Position numbers and translations under genes: made by a program
From: Chlorobiaceae bacterium
GTDB taxonomy: Bacteria > Bacteroidota > Chlorobiia > Chlorobiales > Chlorobiaceae
Reading direction: 5' to 3'
DNA: 64,000 nucleotides
Assembly: GCA_013334965.1 (NCBI GenBank)
Contig: JAAXWO010000001.1
Location: 213,929-277,928 of the forward strand
The notes under the pieces: model-generated
Told to the model about the DNA's origin: nothing
The model's database searches: none
Seen by the model: only the letters and a program-made list of their open reading frames with translations
In this document: one piece after another, positions 46,974-56,227 of the stretch
Numbering within the stretch: the first letter of the stretch is position 1
Layout of the letters: each line of letters opens with the position of its first letter

Positions 46974-47450
46974 ATGAACAGAATTGTGGTTTCACTGCTT
47001 GCCGGGTTACTGCTTTGTTTTGCCTCTGTCATACCGGTCTCTGCCGGAACGGTGGCGTCAGAGGATGTCGTCGGAAAATGGCAGACCTTCAGGGACGGGC
47101 GCCACCGTTCCACCATCGAGATCTACAGGAACGAAAACAGTACCTACGAGGGGCGGATTGTCTGGGGGGAGACGCCTGGGCTCCTGGATTCGAAAAATCC
47201 GGACCCCGCCAAAAGAGGGCAGGTGCTCGTGGGTCAGGTCATCCTGCGCGACTTTGTTTACGCAGGTGAGAACAGCTGGAAAAAGGGACGCATTTACGAC
47301 CCCGACAGCGGACATGAGTACAGCGCCTCCATGCAGCTCGACGACGACGGCCGCGACAGGAACACGTTACGGCTTCGAGGTTTTATAGGAATCTCTCTCT
47401 TCGGGCGGACGGAGAAGTGGACCCGGGAAGGGGCGACGGCGGCAAAGTGA
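46974..47450 (+). CDS. DUF2147 exported protein
   Basis: A 158-residue protein with a signal peptide (~1-23, ending PVSAG). The mature domain has VVGKWQTFRDGRHRSTIEIYRNENSTYEGRIVW, the lipocalin-like opening of DUF2147, and ends with NTLRLRGFIGISLFGRTEKWTR. These proteins are periplasmic and of unknown function. It starts 29 bp after ligA; the start at 46974 is preferred to 46947 because it gives a clean signal peptide. Confidence 0.85.
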   Translation: MNRIVVSLLAGLLLCFASVIPVSAGTVASEDVVGKWQTFRDGRHRSTIEIYRNENSTYEGRIVWGETPGLLDSKNPDPAKRGQVLVGQVILRDFVYAGENSWKKGRIYDPDSGHEYSASMQLDDDGRDRNTLRLRGFIGISLFGRTEKWTREGATAAK

Positions 47451-47478
47451 ACGGAGAGTGCTGTTGTAACCGATTATA

Positions 47479-48144
47479 ATGCTGGGCAGGTTAACGAAAA
47501 ACATCAATCAGAGCATGGAACCTCATTACCGCGTATCCATTTTCGGCTCAGCAAGGATCAGCGAGGGGGACGAAGCCTATCGCCACGTCTTCGAGATCGC
47601 CAGCGGACTGGCTGCAGAAGGTTTTGACATCGTGACCGGCGGTGGGCCGGGCCTGATGCAGGCCGCCAACGCCGGGTCGAAAAGCGTGGCGAAAGGCGGG
47701 CAGTCGATCGGACTGAACATCAAGCTGCCTCGTGAGCAGCATCCGAACCCCTATCTCGACATCAAGGAGGAGTTCGACCGCTTCAGCAATCGCATCGACG
47801 CCTTCATGGCACTTTCCGACGCAGTCGTCGTCGCTCCCGGAGGAATCGGCACCCTCCTCGAGCTGTTTTATACCTGGCAGCTCACCCAGGTTCATCAGCT
47901 CTGCGAAACCCCGATCATCCTGTACGGTGACCTGTGGACCGACATGCTCACCTGGCTTGAGGGAGAGGTGATACCGAAAAAACTGTTCGACAAGGGCGAC
48001 ATGCACAATATCTTCCACGTCATGGAGCCTGCGCATGTGGTCGAACTGGTTGTCAGGATCCACAAGGATCGGTCGAAACAGGAACATGTCTGCAGGAACT
48101 TCAACAAATACAGGGTGGAAATCAAGGACCGTTACCGGTTCTGA
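47479..48144 (+). CDS. LOG-family protein (nucleoside 5'-monophosphate phosphoribohydrolase type)
   Basis: A 221-residue Rossmann-fold protein of the LOG/TIGR00730 family. It has [15 protein letters not shown] (~19-33), [17 protein letters not shown] (~51-67) and the signature [19 protein letters not shown] (~118-136) with the PGGxGTxxE catalytic motif. LOG enzymes split purine nucleotides to base and ribose 5-phosphate; older databases call them lysine decarboxylase. An alternative start at 47515 would shorten it by 12 residues. Confidence 0.9.
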   Translation: MLGRLTKNINQSMEPHYRVSIFGSARISEGDEAYRHVFEIASGLAAEGFDIVTGGGPGLMQAANAGSKSVAKGGQSIGLNIKLPREQHPNPYLDIKEEFDRFSNRIDAFMALSDAVVVAPGGIGTLLELFYTWQLTQVHQLCETPIILYGDLWTDMLTWLEGEVIPKKLFDKGDMHNIFHVMEPAHVVELVVRIHKDRSKQEHVCRNFNKYRVEIKDRYRF

Positions 48145-48173
48145 TCGTTCACATCGCATCAGGTACTCAATCT

Positions 48174-48611
48174 ATGGAACAGAAATTGCAGGATATCCTC
48201 AACAAGGCGATTCCGTTGACTCAGGCCATGGGCATCATGGTGGAGCGCTACACGAAGCAGGAGCTGACGATCATTGCGCCCCTCGCAAACAACTTCAACC
48301 ATCTCGGCACTGCTTTCGGAGGCAGTCTCTATATCGCGGCAGTCCTCTCCTCGTGGGGGCTCCTGTTTCTCAGGCTCAGGGAGGCAGGCGTCAAGGGCAG
48401 CATCGTCATCAGCAAGGGGAACGTCGAATATCTGCGTCCTGTCACCAGCGATATCATTGCAACCGGCATGATGCCGCCGGAAGAGGTTTTCAACGACTTC
48501 CTCGAACACTACGAGCGGAAAGGGATGGCAAAGATCGTGATCAACGCGGTCGTCGGCGAGAAGGGTCAGGAAGCTGTGAAGTTCGAAGGAGTGTTTGCGC
48601 TGGTGAAATAG
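48174..48611 (+). CDS. YiiD-type hotdog thioesterase
   Basis: A 145-residue single hotdog domain. The pattern is GIMVERYTKQELTIIAPLANNFNHLGTAFGGSLYIAAVLSSWGLL (~20-64), with NHLGTAFGGSL as the active-site helix start, followed by GNVEYLRPVTSDI. This matches the C-terminal domain of E. coli YiiD (FabY). The substrate is presumably an acyl-ACP or acyl-CoA. It follows the LOG gene by 29 bp. Confidence 0.82.
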   Translation: MEQKLQDILNKAIPLTQAMGIMVERYTKQELTIIAPLANNFNHLGTAFGGSLYIAAVLSSWGLLFLRLREAGVKGSIVISKGNVEYLRPVTSDIIATGMMPPEEVFNDFLEHYERKGMAKIVINAVVGEKGQEAVKFEGVFALVK

Positions 48612-48757
48612 TCGGGATAAACAGGAGCCGGGGATAGTCGGGCATGAAGATTTTGGACTGATGCCCGGGATAAAAGGATAAAACAAGAACCGGCATCATC
48701 CTTTCCTTTCGCTGTCCTTGTGCTCCTTTAAGTCCCTTTGGTCCCTTCATTTTTATA

Positions 48758-48815
48758 CCAAAACAGAAAAAGGTTGTCCCAGATTCAACACTGAAACAAC
48801 CTCTTTCTGTTTTGG
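48758..48815. terminator. Bidirectional terminator between the thioesterase and ubiE
   Basis: Twenty-nucleotide arms at 48758-48777 and 48796-48815 are reverse complements with one mismatch. The A- and T-rich ends supply U-tracts on both strands. It lies between convergent genes and resembles the GAGGCTGTC hairpins only loosely (AGGTTGT with ACAACCT). Confidence 0.88.
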
Positions 48816-48824
48816 ATAACGATC

Positions 48825-49550
48825 TTATTTCGTGGCGATATAGAGTATCGAAGTCTCGAAAGTCATCGGCTGGTACTCTGCCTTGCTGAATCCTGCTTTT
48901 TTCAGGATTTTCGTGAACGCCTCGGCTTGCGGGAACTGCTCCACAGAGTTCGGAAGGTAGTCGTAGGCGAAGGTCGATTTGCTGAACATGCCTGCGATCT
49001 TTGGAAGAACCTTCTTGAAGTAGATCAGGTACAGCTTTTTCATGACGGCGTTACGCGGGATCATCGGTTCGATGATGTATGCACAGCCGCCGGGCTTCAG
49101 GACTCGGTGGAATTCACGCATGCCCTGTTCGAGGTTTTCGAAGTTCCTGACCCCGAAACCGGCGCTGACGACGTTGAAACTCCTGTCTTCGAACGGCAGC
49201 TTTTCCGCATACCCTTCGATGAACTTGATGTCGGGATATTTTTTCCGTGCGATGGCGAGCATTTCGGGCGAAAGGTCGAAACCGGTGACCCTGGCCCCTT
49301 TTATCTTGGCCATGGACGCGGCAAGATCCCCAGTGCCTGTGGCTACGTCGAGTATTAAGGGCTCACTTACCCCGGCGAGGAGCTTTTTTGCCTTTCCGGA
49401 CGCGACCTCCCGCCAGTAGTTGTCTATTCCGAGGCTCAACAGGTGGTTGAGAAAGTCATAGGTCGGAGCGACCTCATCGAACATGTTCCTGATCGACGAG
49501 CGCGATTTGGACTGTATGAGCGATTTTGCCGTTTCTTTTGAACTGCGCAT
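48825..49550 (-). CDS. ubiE: Demethylmenaquinone methyltransferase (UbiE/MenG)
   Basis: A 241-residue SAM methyltransferase. Marks are [27 protein letters not shown] (~22-48), motif [12 protein letters not shown] (~67-77), and [25 protein letters not shown] (~131-155), all signature blocks of UbiE/MenG. It methylates demethylmenaquinone, which fits the menaquinone-7-based chemistry of green sulfur bacteria. It starts 7 bp after hisI on the same strand. Confidence 0.95.
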   Translation of the reverse strand: MRSSKETAKSLIQSKSRSSIRNMFDEVAPTYDFLNHLLSLGIDNYWREVASGKAKKLLAGVSEPLILDVATGTGDLAASMAKIKGARVTGFDLSPEMLAIARKKYPDIKFIEGYAEKLPFEDRSFNVVSAGFGVRNFENLEQGMREFHRVLKPGGCAYIIEPMIPRNAVMKKLYLIYFKKVLPKIAGMFSKSTFAYDYLPNSVEQFPQAEAFTKILKKAGFSKAEYQPMTFETSILYIATK

Positions 49551-49557
49551 CGGCGGA

Positions 49558-49971
49558 TCAGTGTTTTTTACCGTAAACTTCCTCGGGATCGAACATCAGC
49601 GTATCGCAGATCTCCATTGCCTCTCCGTCGGTCGTTCTCCTGAAGAAGCATGAGTGGTATCCTACGTGGCATGCCCCCCCTTTCTGTGAAACCTTCAGCA
49701 ACAGCGTGTCGCCGTCGCAGTCGATCAGGATGTCGTGAACGTCCTGCATGTTGCCTGACGATTCACCCTTAAGCCAGAGCTCTTTCCTGCTGCGGCTCCA
49801 GTAACAGGCTTTTTTCTTTTCGATGGTCATCTGGAGGCTTTCACGGTTCATCCAGGCCATCATCAGCACCTTTCCGGTCTCATGATCCTGCACGATGGCG
49901 GGCACGAGCCCTTTTTCATCGAATTTTACCGTTTCAAGAAAGCTCTTCTGCGTATCTTGATTCTCGCTCAT
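49558..49971 (-). CDS. hisI: Phosphoribosyl-AMP cyclohydrolase HisI
   Basis: A 137-residue single-domain HisI without the HisE part. It has [42 protein letters not shown] (~32-73), then [29 protein letters not shown] (~85-113) with the metal-binding Asp and Cys residues. It opens the ring of PR-AMP in histidine synthesis. It is followed by ubiE, while hisH and hisA lie 11 kb away, so the pathway genes are scattered. Confidence 0.95.
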   Translation of the reverse strand: MSENQDTQKSFLETVKFDEKGLVPAIVQDHETGKVLMMAWMNRESLQMTIEKKKACYWSRSRKELWLKGESSGNMQDVHDILIDCDGDTLLLKVSQKGGACHVGYHSCFFRRTTDGEAMEICDTLMFDPEEVYGKKH

Positions 49972-50189
49972 TGAAGCTGTAGATTAGAATTTTTGCCGTA
50001 GTGCCTGCAATTGATGCTTACATGCGTCCATCGGGTGGCGTTCGGCGAAGTGACTTTAAAGATTGATAAAAATATTGAAAAACCAAGGTCGCGCCCGAGA
50101 AAAAATGGCAAACTGCTGTAAAGGTCTGATAAAGGCTTTCCGGGCTGTAACTGCCGCGCCGCCTTTTAACCGTTAATCCCCAGACTGTC

Positions 50190-51278
50190 ATGCAGAACCT
50201 GCAGAAAATGCTTCCAAAGTTATCGATAGCGCTCGCCGTAGTGTTTGTCGTTACTGTCGGATATCTGCTCACCCGTGGAAATACCGTAAATGTCGAGGCC
50301 GGAAAGGTTTCGAAATCCGAACTTGTCGAAGCGGTCTACGCCACCGGTTATGTCGAGGCTGAAAACATCGCGAACCTGAGCGCTGAAACCTCAGGTACGG
50401 TCCGCTCCATCAGCGCCCTCGAAGGACAGCATGTCAGGAAAGGACAGGCGGTAATCGTGTTCGACAGCAAACTTCCGGGTCTTTCCGTAGAGGAGGCGCG
50501 TGCAGCCGTCGCACAGGAGCAGGCCCTGATGAAAGACAACGCCCTGAAACTCGAAAGAAACCGGGCGCTCTTCAGGGATGGGGCCATCTCCCGCCAGCAG
50601 CTCGATGAAGCGCAGCGCAACAGCACGCAGTCTCTCGAAATGCTGCGCCAGCGGCAGGCACAGCTGAAAAGTCGTGAGGATGACCTGAAGAAGCTGGCGG
50701 TCGTCGCACCGTTTGACGGTATCCTGACATTGCAGAACGTCAAGGAGGGAGATTTCGTCAAGGCCAACACTGAAGTCGCAACCGTGACCGATCCATCGGC
50801 CTACATGGTGACCGTAGAGGTCGATGAGCTGGATGTTCCCCGACTTCGAACGGGCATGCCGGCTGTCATAGCGTTCGACGCGATGCCCGAAAAGCGCTTT
50901 CAGGCATCGGTCAGCAGGATTGTGCCGCATACTGACCGGGTGACCAAAACCTCAAGGGTATACCTGAAGCTGGACGAGCCAGTAAAAGCGGTTCAGGGCG
51001 GCATGACGGCCACGGCGAACATTATCTACAATATCAGGAAAGGTGCGCTTCTGGTCAGGAAAAGTTCCGTTCTGGAAGAGGAGCGCAAGAGCTTTGTATG
51101 GAAGATCGACGGAGGCCGCCTGAAAAAACAGCAGGTACAAACCGGCGACAGCGATCTCACGTACGTGGAGGTTCTGAATGGATTGGCTCCCGGCGATCTG
51201 GTGGTCACCTCGCCCCAGGAAAAGTTCAGGGAAGGCATGGAGGCCAGGCTGGTCAGCGCAAAGAAGGGCAAATCTTGA
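50190..51278 (+). CDS. HlyD/RND-type periplasmic adaptor subunit
   Basis: A 362-residue membrane-fusion protein. One N-terminal anchor helix (~9-26) is followed by a split biotinyl-lipoyl domain (GTVRSISALEGQHVRKGQAVIVFDSKLPG at ~68-96 and APFDGILTLQNVKEGDFVKAN at ~172-192) around a coiled-coil hairpin (~100-165). Beta-barrel and membrane-proximal parts follow. Adaptors of this group work with MacB-type or RND pumps. No pump gene is next to it, and the ferrochelatase-like gene follows 22 bp downstream. The 218 bp before it are divergent from hisI. Confidence 0.88.
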   Translation: MQNLQKMLPKLSIALAVVFVVTVGYLLTRGNTVNVEAGKVSKSELVEAVYATGYVEAENIANLSAETSGTVRSISALEGQHVRKGQAVIVFDSKLPGLSVEEARAAVAQEQALMKDNALKLERNRALFRDGAISRQQLDEAQRNSTQSLEMLRQRQAQLKSREDDLKKLAVVAPFDGILTLQNVKEGDFVKANTEVATVTDPSAYMVTVEVDELDVPRLRTGMPAVIAFDAMPEKRFQASVSRIVPHTDRVTKTSRVYLKLDEPVKAVQGGMTATANIIYNIRKGALLVRKSSVLEEERKSFVWKIDGGRLKKQQVQTGDSDLTYVEVLNGLAPGDLVVTSPQEKFREGMEARLVSAKKGKS

Positions 51279-51300
51279 ACAGCTTTAAATACAGCGTCGC

Positions 51301-52329
51301 ATGAGCGTGAAAACTTTCGCGGTGGTTCTCATCGCTCACGGGGAAGCTGAAACCTCGGGGTTTCTGGAAAATTACCGTGTCAGCCGGCATACCCTCGATC
51401 GTGCGTCAGGAGTGATGCACATCCCTCCGCTGCTCAGGCAGGTGATATCGGTAAGCTCCTCCCTGAAAAAGAAGCTGCGTCGGGCCCCTGTCGGCGGCTC
51501 ACCGCAGAACATGCTTACCCGCACACAGGCCACGAGCCTTCAGAAGCACCTCGACAACCATCCACTCTCCTCTTCAGGCATCAGGTTCGAAGTCAGGCCC
51601 GCATTTTCGGCTTCGGAACCCTACGTCGAGGATGTGATTGCAGAAACCAGGGGGTATGACGGCCGGATACTGTTGCCCATGGCTCCTGTGGACAACACGT
51701 TGAGCTGCGGGTATCTCTGCGAACAGCTTGCCGGAGTGAGCACTCCCGAAGAGCTCTCCCGGACAAGGGTTGTCGGCAGGTTGTGGCCTGACGGGCAGTT
51801 GCATCGAACCTATCTGGATCATCTGTTCGAAAGCGGCCGTGCGCTGCCGGTTTCGGCTGCGGAGCACAATGTGCTGATGCTGCTGTTCCACGGTACGCTC
51901 ATAAGGGACAGCAAGGGAGGCGTTCCCGCATTCCATACCGGCCAGAAAGAGACCGAAGCGTTTGCCGCGAGCCTGACCAATGCCATCGAATCCGATTCCC
52001 GCAATCGCTGGGGCAAGGTGGTGACCGCCTACCTGAATCATGACGTAGGGGGGGAGTGGAGCGCTCCTTCGTTCGATGAGGTCTGGAAAAGGGTGAGAGG
52101 GAGTGGGTGTCGTCATGTGTCTCTTTTTGCGGCAGGCTATTTTTCAGACGGCAACGAAACCATTCATCGGGCAGGCCTTCTGGCCGCTTCGGAACCTTCA
52201 ATGCAGATTGAGTCGATACCCTGCCTGAACGATTCTTCCGCATTCGCTTCATATCTCGCAGTGAAAGTGGCTGGTGCCGCTTCGCAGATTATTGCTTTTT
52301 CACCCGATTCACGGTCCGAGGAGATGTGA
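51301..52329 (+). CDS. Ferrochelatase-family protein (HemH-like), divergent
   Basis: A 342-residue protein with the ferrochelatase two-lobe pattern: VVLIAHGEAETSGFLENY near the start, EVRPAFSASEPYVEDVI, ILLPMAPVDNTLSC, and the second-lobe NVLMLLFHGTLIRDSKGGVPAFHTGQKETEAFAASL (~189-224), where FHGT carries the expected metal-site His. The end includes HVSLFAAGYFSDGNETIHRAG. It is clearly more distant than a textbook HemH, so it may be the heme ferrochelatase of this lineage or a chelatase for another tetrapyrrole. It is likely cotranscribed with the HlyD adaptor. Confidence 0.7.
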   Translation: MSVKTFAVVLIAHGEAETSGFLENYRVSRHTLDRASGVMHIPPLLRQVISVSSSLKKKLRRAPVGGSPQNMLTRTQATSLQKHLDNHPLSSSGIRFEVRPAFSASEPYVEDVIAETRGYDGRILLPMAPVDNTLSCGYLCEQLAGVSTPEELSRTRVVGRLWPDGQLHRTYLDHLFESGRALPVSAAEHNVLMLLFHGTLIRDSKGGVPAFHTGQKETEAFAASLTNAIESDSRNRWGKVVTAYLNHDVGGEWSAPSFDEVWKRVRGSGCRHVSLFAAGYFSDGNETIHRAGLLAASEPSMQIESIPCLNDSSAFASYLAVKVAGAASQIIAFSPDSRSEEM

Positions 52330-52524
52330 ATCATGCCGTCAAGGAGCTATATTAAAATGAAATGAAGGTATCCCATGCTTATTGAGTAAAGCTTTTTCAT
52401 GGGTGCCCGCTCATCAGCCCTTCCGCCTGACCACCAGCGCATGACGTCAGGGCTCCAATTTCCGAATATTGTCCTGCCGCTTCTCCATGAAGCAGTGGCC
52501 GGGACCAACGACAAGAACACCATT

Positions 52525-54027
52525 ATGGAGCACAGCAAGGAAACGATAGCGATGCTTATCGACGCCGACAATTCTCCGAGCGACAAGATCGATTTTATCC
52601 TGGCCGAAATGGCCAAGTACGGAGTGGTGAACATCCGACGCGCCTACGGCAACTGGAAAAGCAGTTCGCTGAAGGGGTGGGAGGACAAGCTGCACGATTA
52701 CGCCATCCGTCCAATCCAGCAGTTCGATTACACCAAGGGCAAGAACGCCACGGATATGGCCATGACCATCGACGGGATGGACCTGCTGTACGGAAGCAAG
52801 CTCGACGCCTTCTGCATCGTATCGAGCGACAGCGATTTTACCCCGCTCGTCATGCGGATTCTCTCGGAGGGCTTGAACGTCTATGGTTTCGGGCAGAAAT
52901 CGACCCCATCGCCTTTCGTGAACGCATGTTCGACATTCCTGTACCTTGAATCGTTCGGAGGGCAGGCGCAGGAAAGATCCCGAAGCGACGGCGGACGTCG
53001 CAAGACACCCCAGGAGCTCAAGAGCGACAGCAAGCTCATCACCCTGGTCAGGAACGCCGTCGACAGCGCACAGGAGGAGGACGGCTGGTCGAACCTGGCC
53101 AAGATCGGCAAGAACATCTCCAACCAGGCGTCGTTCGATCCGAGGAACTACGGATTCAAGCGCCTTTCGGACCTGATCCGCGCCATCGACCTGTTCGACA
53201 GCGAGTTCAGGAACAACAACTCAGAGCTGTATATCCGCGACAAGCGCAAGGCCAGACGGCCCGAGATGGGTATAGCCGAGGGCGAGATGCCCTCGACCCC
53301 GTCTGAATCGGCAGCAGCGGAGCCTCCACATTCCAGGCCCGTACGACATGAGCCTCCATATACAAGGCACACCCGTTCGGAGCATCCGGCAGTTAAGCCG
53401 GAACCGCAGGAGCCCCAGACGGCCAGACCTGCAAACCCTGAACCCGAGGTAGCAAAACCTGAAGCCAGGGAGTATCTGGTGACCAGGCCGACGCGACAGG
53501 AGCAAGTTGAAGCGAAGCCGGAGCCTGAACCCAAGCCGGAGCCCAGGCCTGAACCCAAACCGGAACCCAAGCCGGAACCCAAGTCGGAACCCAGGCCTGA
53601 ACCCAAGCCGGAACCCAAGTCGGAACCCAAGTCGGAACCCAGGACCTACCTGACGACCAAAGCCCCTCGCCCGGAACCGGCGGATAAAAAATCGGAACCA
53701 CGGGAATCCGCGACGCCTGAAGCGGTACCGTCAGAACCGGCTGATGCGCAGTCAGAGCCTCAGGAGTTTCTGGTCACCAAACCTGCCCGTCCCAAATCCG
53801 CAGCCAGGAGAACTTCGCGTTCGACAACTCCAAAGGCGGCTAAACCGGCTTCTCCTGAACCTGCGGCAGCCGAACCGGTAACTCCTGAATCAGCTCCTCT
53901 CCAGGAGCCTCAAGCCCGTCCGAAACGCAAGGCGCGGAGACCTGCCCGCAGGCGGCCGGAACAGGAGTCACCTTCAGCATCTTCCGATCAGGGCCCTGCC
54001 GAACCGGTCGCTGCTCCGGATAAGTGA
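52525..54027 (+). CDS. NYN-domain (LabA/MARF1-type) putative RNase with LOTUS domain and Pro-Glu-Lys tail
   Basis: A 500-residue protein. The ATG at 52525 (MEHSKETIAMLIDADN) is chosen because the NYN/PIN-like domain begins there. That domain (~7-150) has LIDADNSPSDK, KGKNATDMAMTIDGMDLLYG and CIVSSDSDFTPLVMR, the acidic motifs of the nuclease site. A LOTUS/OST-HTH domain (~166-245) contains LVRNAVDSAQEEDGWSNLAKIGKNI. The last ~250 residues are low complexity, with many KPEP and SEP units (~325-375) and a basic end. RNA binding and cleavage are inferred from the domains. Confidence 0.85.
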   Translation: MEHSKETIAMLIDADNSPSDKIDFILAEMAKYGVVNIRRAYGNWKSSSLKGWEDKLHDYAIRPIQQFDYTKGKNATDMAMTIDGMDLLYGSKLDAFCIVSSDSDFTPLVMRILSEGLNVYGFGQKSTPSPFVNACSTFLYLESFGGQAQERSRSDGGRRKTPQELKSDSKLITLVRNAVDSAQEEDGWSNLAKIGKNISNQASFDPRNYGFKRLSDLIRAIDLFDSEFRNNNSELYIRDKRKARRPEMGIAEGEMPSTPSESAAAEPPHSRPVRHEPPYTRHTRSEHPAVKPEPQEPQTARPANPEPEVAKPEAREYLVTRPTRQEQVEAKPEPEPKPEPRPEPKPEPKPEPKSEPRPEPKPEPKSEPKSEPRTYLTTKAPRPEPADKKSEPRESATPEAVPSEPADAQSEPQEFLVTKPARPKSAARRTSRSTTPKAAKPASPEPAAAEPVTPESAPLQEPQARPKRKARRPARRRPEQESPSASSDQGPAEPVAAPDK

Positions 54028-54103
54028 TTTCATGCGCTCATGGCGCTGTGCGTTCAGGAACAGTGGAGCTTGTCGCAGTGTTGATCGTTTAAGGATGTTG
54101 CAT

Positions 54104-54143
54104 GAGGCTGTCTCAAAAGTATGGTTTGAGTCAGCCTCTTTGC
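54104..54143 (+). terminator. Rho-independent terminator after the NYN gene
   Basis: GAGGCTG and CTCAAA pair with TTTGAG and CAGCCTC, a 13-bp stem with one T-T mismatch at 54104-54138, followed by a short T-rich tract. It belongs to the same hairpin family as those at 7211 and 13909. Confidence 0.8.
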
Positions 54144-54281
54144 ATTTTTAATGGAGAGCTGGCCTTTTGAGAGAGCATCTTCAAGGATTTATGCCATTCC
54201 CGGTCTGATCGCGTAACCGGAAACCACAGAGGCGAGCACGCGGATTTTTCCCACAACTGACAACTGAAAGGAGCCTGAACC

Positions 54282-54722
54282 ATGAGTATTGTCGACGATC
54301 TGTTGGGCGGCATCACGGGCGTTACTTCCGGCCTGTGGCCCGACCCTGCTGCAAAGCCGCATCTTGTTGACGGACGTTTGCGTCCATGTCCCGGTACGCC
54401 GAACTGCGTGTGCAGCGAAAGCGCAAAACCGGGGGAGCATGTGGAACCCCTCTCTTTCAAAGGTGAGCCTGGAAAGGCATGGGCACTGCTGAAGCAGTGT
54501 GTGGCCTCCATGGGCGGTACTGTCCGTCACGAAGAGGGGAGTTACCTGTGGACGACCTTTGTCGTGCCGGTTTTCGGTTTTACCGACGATGTGGAGTTCA
54601 GGATCGATGAGGCGGCAGGGGTGATCCATGTGCGGTCGGCATCGCGCCTCGGCTTCTCTGATCTTGGCGTGAACAGGAGCCGGATCGATCAGCTCAGGTC
54701 CGAATTCGGCCGTCGGTGCTGA
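54282..54722 (+). CDS. DUF1499 family protein
   Basis: A 146-residue protein with the DUF1499 signature RPCPGTPNCVCSESAKPGEHVEPLSF (~32-57) and a C-terminal half reading TTFVVPVFGFTDDVEFRIDEAAGVIHVRSASRLGFSDLGVNRSRI. No signal peptide is evident. Members occur in many phototrophs and their function is unknown. Its last 29 bp overlap the end of the convergent cbiO gene. Confidence 0.88.
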   Translation: MSIVDDLLGGITGVTSGLWPDPAAKPHLVDGRLRPCPGTPNCVCSESAKPGEHVEPLSFKGEPGKAWALLKQCVASMGGTVRHEEGSYLWTTFVVPVFGFTDDVEFRIDEAAGVIHVRSASRLGFSDLGVNRSRIDQLRSEFGRRC

Positions 54723-55443
54723 TCTGGTCCTGAAGCCGCAGCGGCAGCTCCAGGCCGTTGTTCTCCAGCAGCGAACGGTTTGAGAGCACTGTTTTGGTCT
54801 CCCCCTGTGCGACGATTCTGCCTTCGTTCATGACGCACACTTCGGAGCAGGTTTCCCAGATGAAATCCAGGTCATGGGATACCGTTATCCTTGTGGCCTG
54901 AAGGTTGCCGACCAGCCCGATAAGCTTGCGCCGGTTGCGCGGATCGAGGTCCGATGTCGGTTCGTCCATGACCAGCACCTTCGGGTTCATCACCAGCACC
55001 GCGGCAAGGGCTGCGAAGCGTTTCTGCCCGTGCGACAGATGGGCGGGGGGTTTGTCCCTGACTTCCCAGAGGCCGAACTCCCTGAGCAACCTTTCAGTTG
55101 CGGCCTCGGCTTCGTTCCGCTTCATGCCGAGGTTCGACGGGCCGAACATCACGTCGTCGTATACCCTTGCCGTGAAGAGCTGGTCATCCGGGTTCTGGAA
55201 CAGCAACCCGACGCTTTTCCGGATATCATCCAGGCTCTTTTTGCCTACCGCCATCCCGTCGACGATGATCGACCCTTTCTGGGGCAGGAACCATCCGTTC
55301 AGATGGCTGACCAGGGTCGATTTACCGGCGCCGTTCGCTCCCACGATACCGGTCGTTCCTCCCGTTGGGATGTGCAGCGTCACTCCGTTGAGGGCTTTTG
55401 TGCCGTCTGGGTAGGTGAAGGAGAGGTGGTCGATCGTAATCAA
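54694..55443 (-). CDS. cbiO: ECF-type metal transporter ATPase (CbiO/NikO)
   Basis: About 249 residues, starting at a TTG (55443) that gives LITIDHLSFTYPDGTKALNGV, the usual beginning; the open frame continues upstream into cbiQ without a better start. Walker A is GANGAGKST, the signature LSHGQKRFAALAAVLVM (SHGQK instead of SGGQ, as in CbiO/EcfA proteins) and Walker B VLVMDEPTSDLDP. It energises the CbiM/CbiQ membrane unit. It is the last gene of the operon and converges on the DUF1499 gene. Confidence 0.9.
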   Translation of the reverse strand: MITIDHLSFTYPDGTKALNGVTLHIPTGGTTGIVGANGAGKSTLVSHLNGWFLPQKGSIIVDGMAVGKKSLDDIRKSVGLLFQNPDDQLFTARVYDDVMFGPSNLGMKRNEAEAATERLLREFGLWEVRDKPPAHLSHGQKRFAALAAVLVMNPKVLVMDEPTSDLDPRNRRKLIGLVGNLQATRITVSHDLDFIWETCSEVCVMNEGRIVAQGETKTVLSNRSLLENNGLELPLRLQDQISTDGRIRT

Positions 55444-55480
55444 ATGTGGGCTCCAGTTGCGGTAATGATTGTATGGATGG

Positions 55481-56227
55481 TCAGAACGTGAGCCGTAAGG
55501 CGATGAGGGCCGCAAAAGAGAGCGCAAGAGCGACCATGTCCCTGGTGGTCATCGGTGCGGCGGGCCTCGAGTGAAGGAGTGTCGTGAAACCGCGGGCGCA
55601 CATGGCCATATAGATGCGTTCCGCCCTGGATGTCGTCCTGATCAGCAGCGATCCGATCAGCCTCGCCGTCACGATCGCTCCTTTTCCCTTTCCGCCGAAC
55701 GACCTCAGGTCCCGCGCTTTCTGCATCATTCGCGCCTCTTCGGAGAGAAGGAAGCTGTATCGGTAGACGAGCAGGAGCTGGGTGACGAACACCTCGGGCA
55801 CGCCGATCGACCTGAGGGCAATGCCGAACCGGTGGAACGGAATGCAGGTGACGAGAGAGAGCAGCGCAGAGAGGGTGACTATGGTTTTGGTGACGATTAC
55901 CGTGGCCGAGAGCATGCCGCCGGTTACGGACACTCCCGCAAACCTGAAGAGCGGAGCCCGGTCGAGCATCAGGTTGCCGGCGGCCATGAAGAGGATGAAC
56001 GGTGAGGCGACGAGCAGGCGTTTCATGATGGGAGCATACGGGATCCTGGCCGCAGTGACGAGCATCGAAGGAACGGCCGCGAATGCGATCACGCCGGCCA
56101 GATCATATTTCGGTACGGAGAGTACGAAGAGTACGAACATGGCCAGCAGAATGATCGCCATGCTGTCGCCGACCGGAAGGGAGCATGTTGCAGTTTCCAA
56201 GTCAGGCAAATGCCTTCTCTCCTTCAT
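55481..56227 (-). CDS. cbiQ: ECF-type transporter transmembrane subunit (CbiQ/NikQ)
   Basis: A 248-residue T-component with about five membrane helices (e.g. DSMAIILLAMFVLFVLSVPKYDLAGVIAF, IVTKTIVTLSALLSLV) and the coupling-helix pair with an ARDLRSFGGKG motif (~185-195) and a second one near RAERIYMAMCARGF (~213-226), both typical of CbiQ. It overlaps the cbiM stop by 4 bp. It connects the ATPase to the substrate-binding CbiM unit. Confidence 0.9.
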   Translation of the reverse strand: MKERRHLPDLETATCSLPVGDSMAIILLAMFVLFVLSVPKYDLAGVIAFAAVPSMLVTAARIPYAPIMKRLLVASPFILFMAAGNLMLDRAPLFRFAGVSVTGGMLSATVIVTKTIVTLSALLSLVTCIPFHRFGIALRSIGVPEVFVTQLLLVYRYSFLLSEEARMMQKARDLRSFGGKGKGAIVTARLIGSLLIRTTSRAERIYMAMCARGFTTLLHSRPAAPMTTRDMVALALSFAALIALRLTF

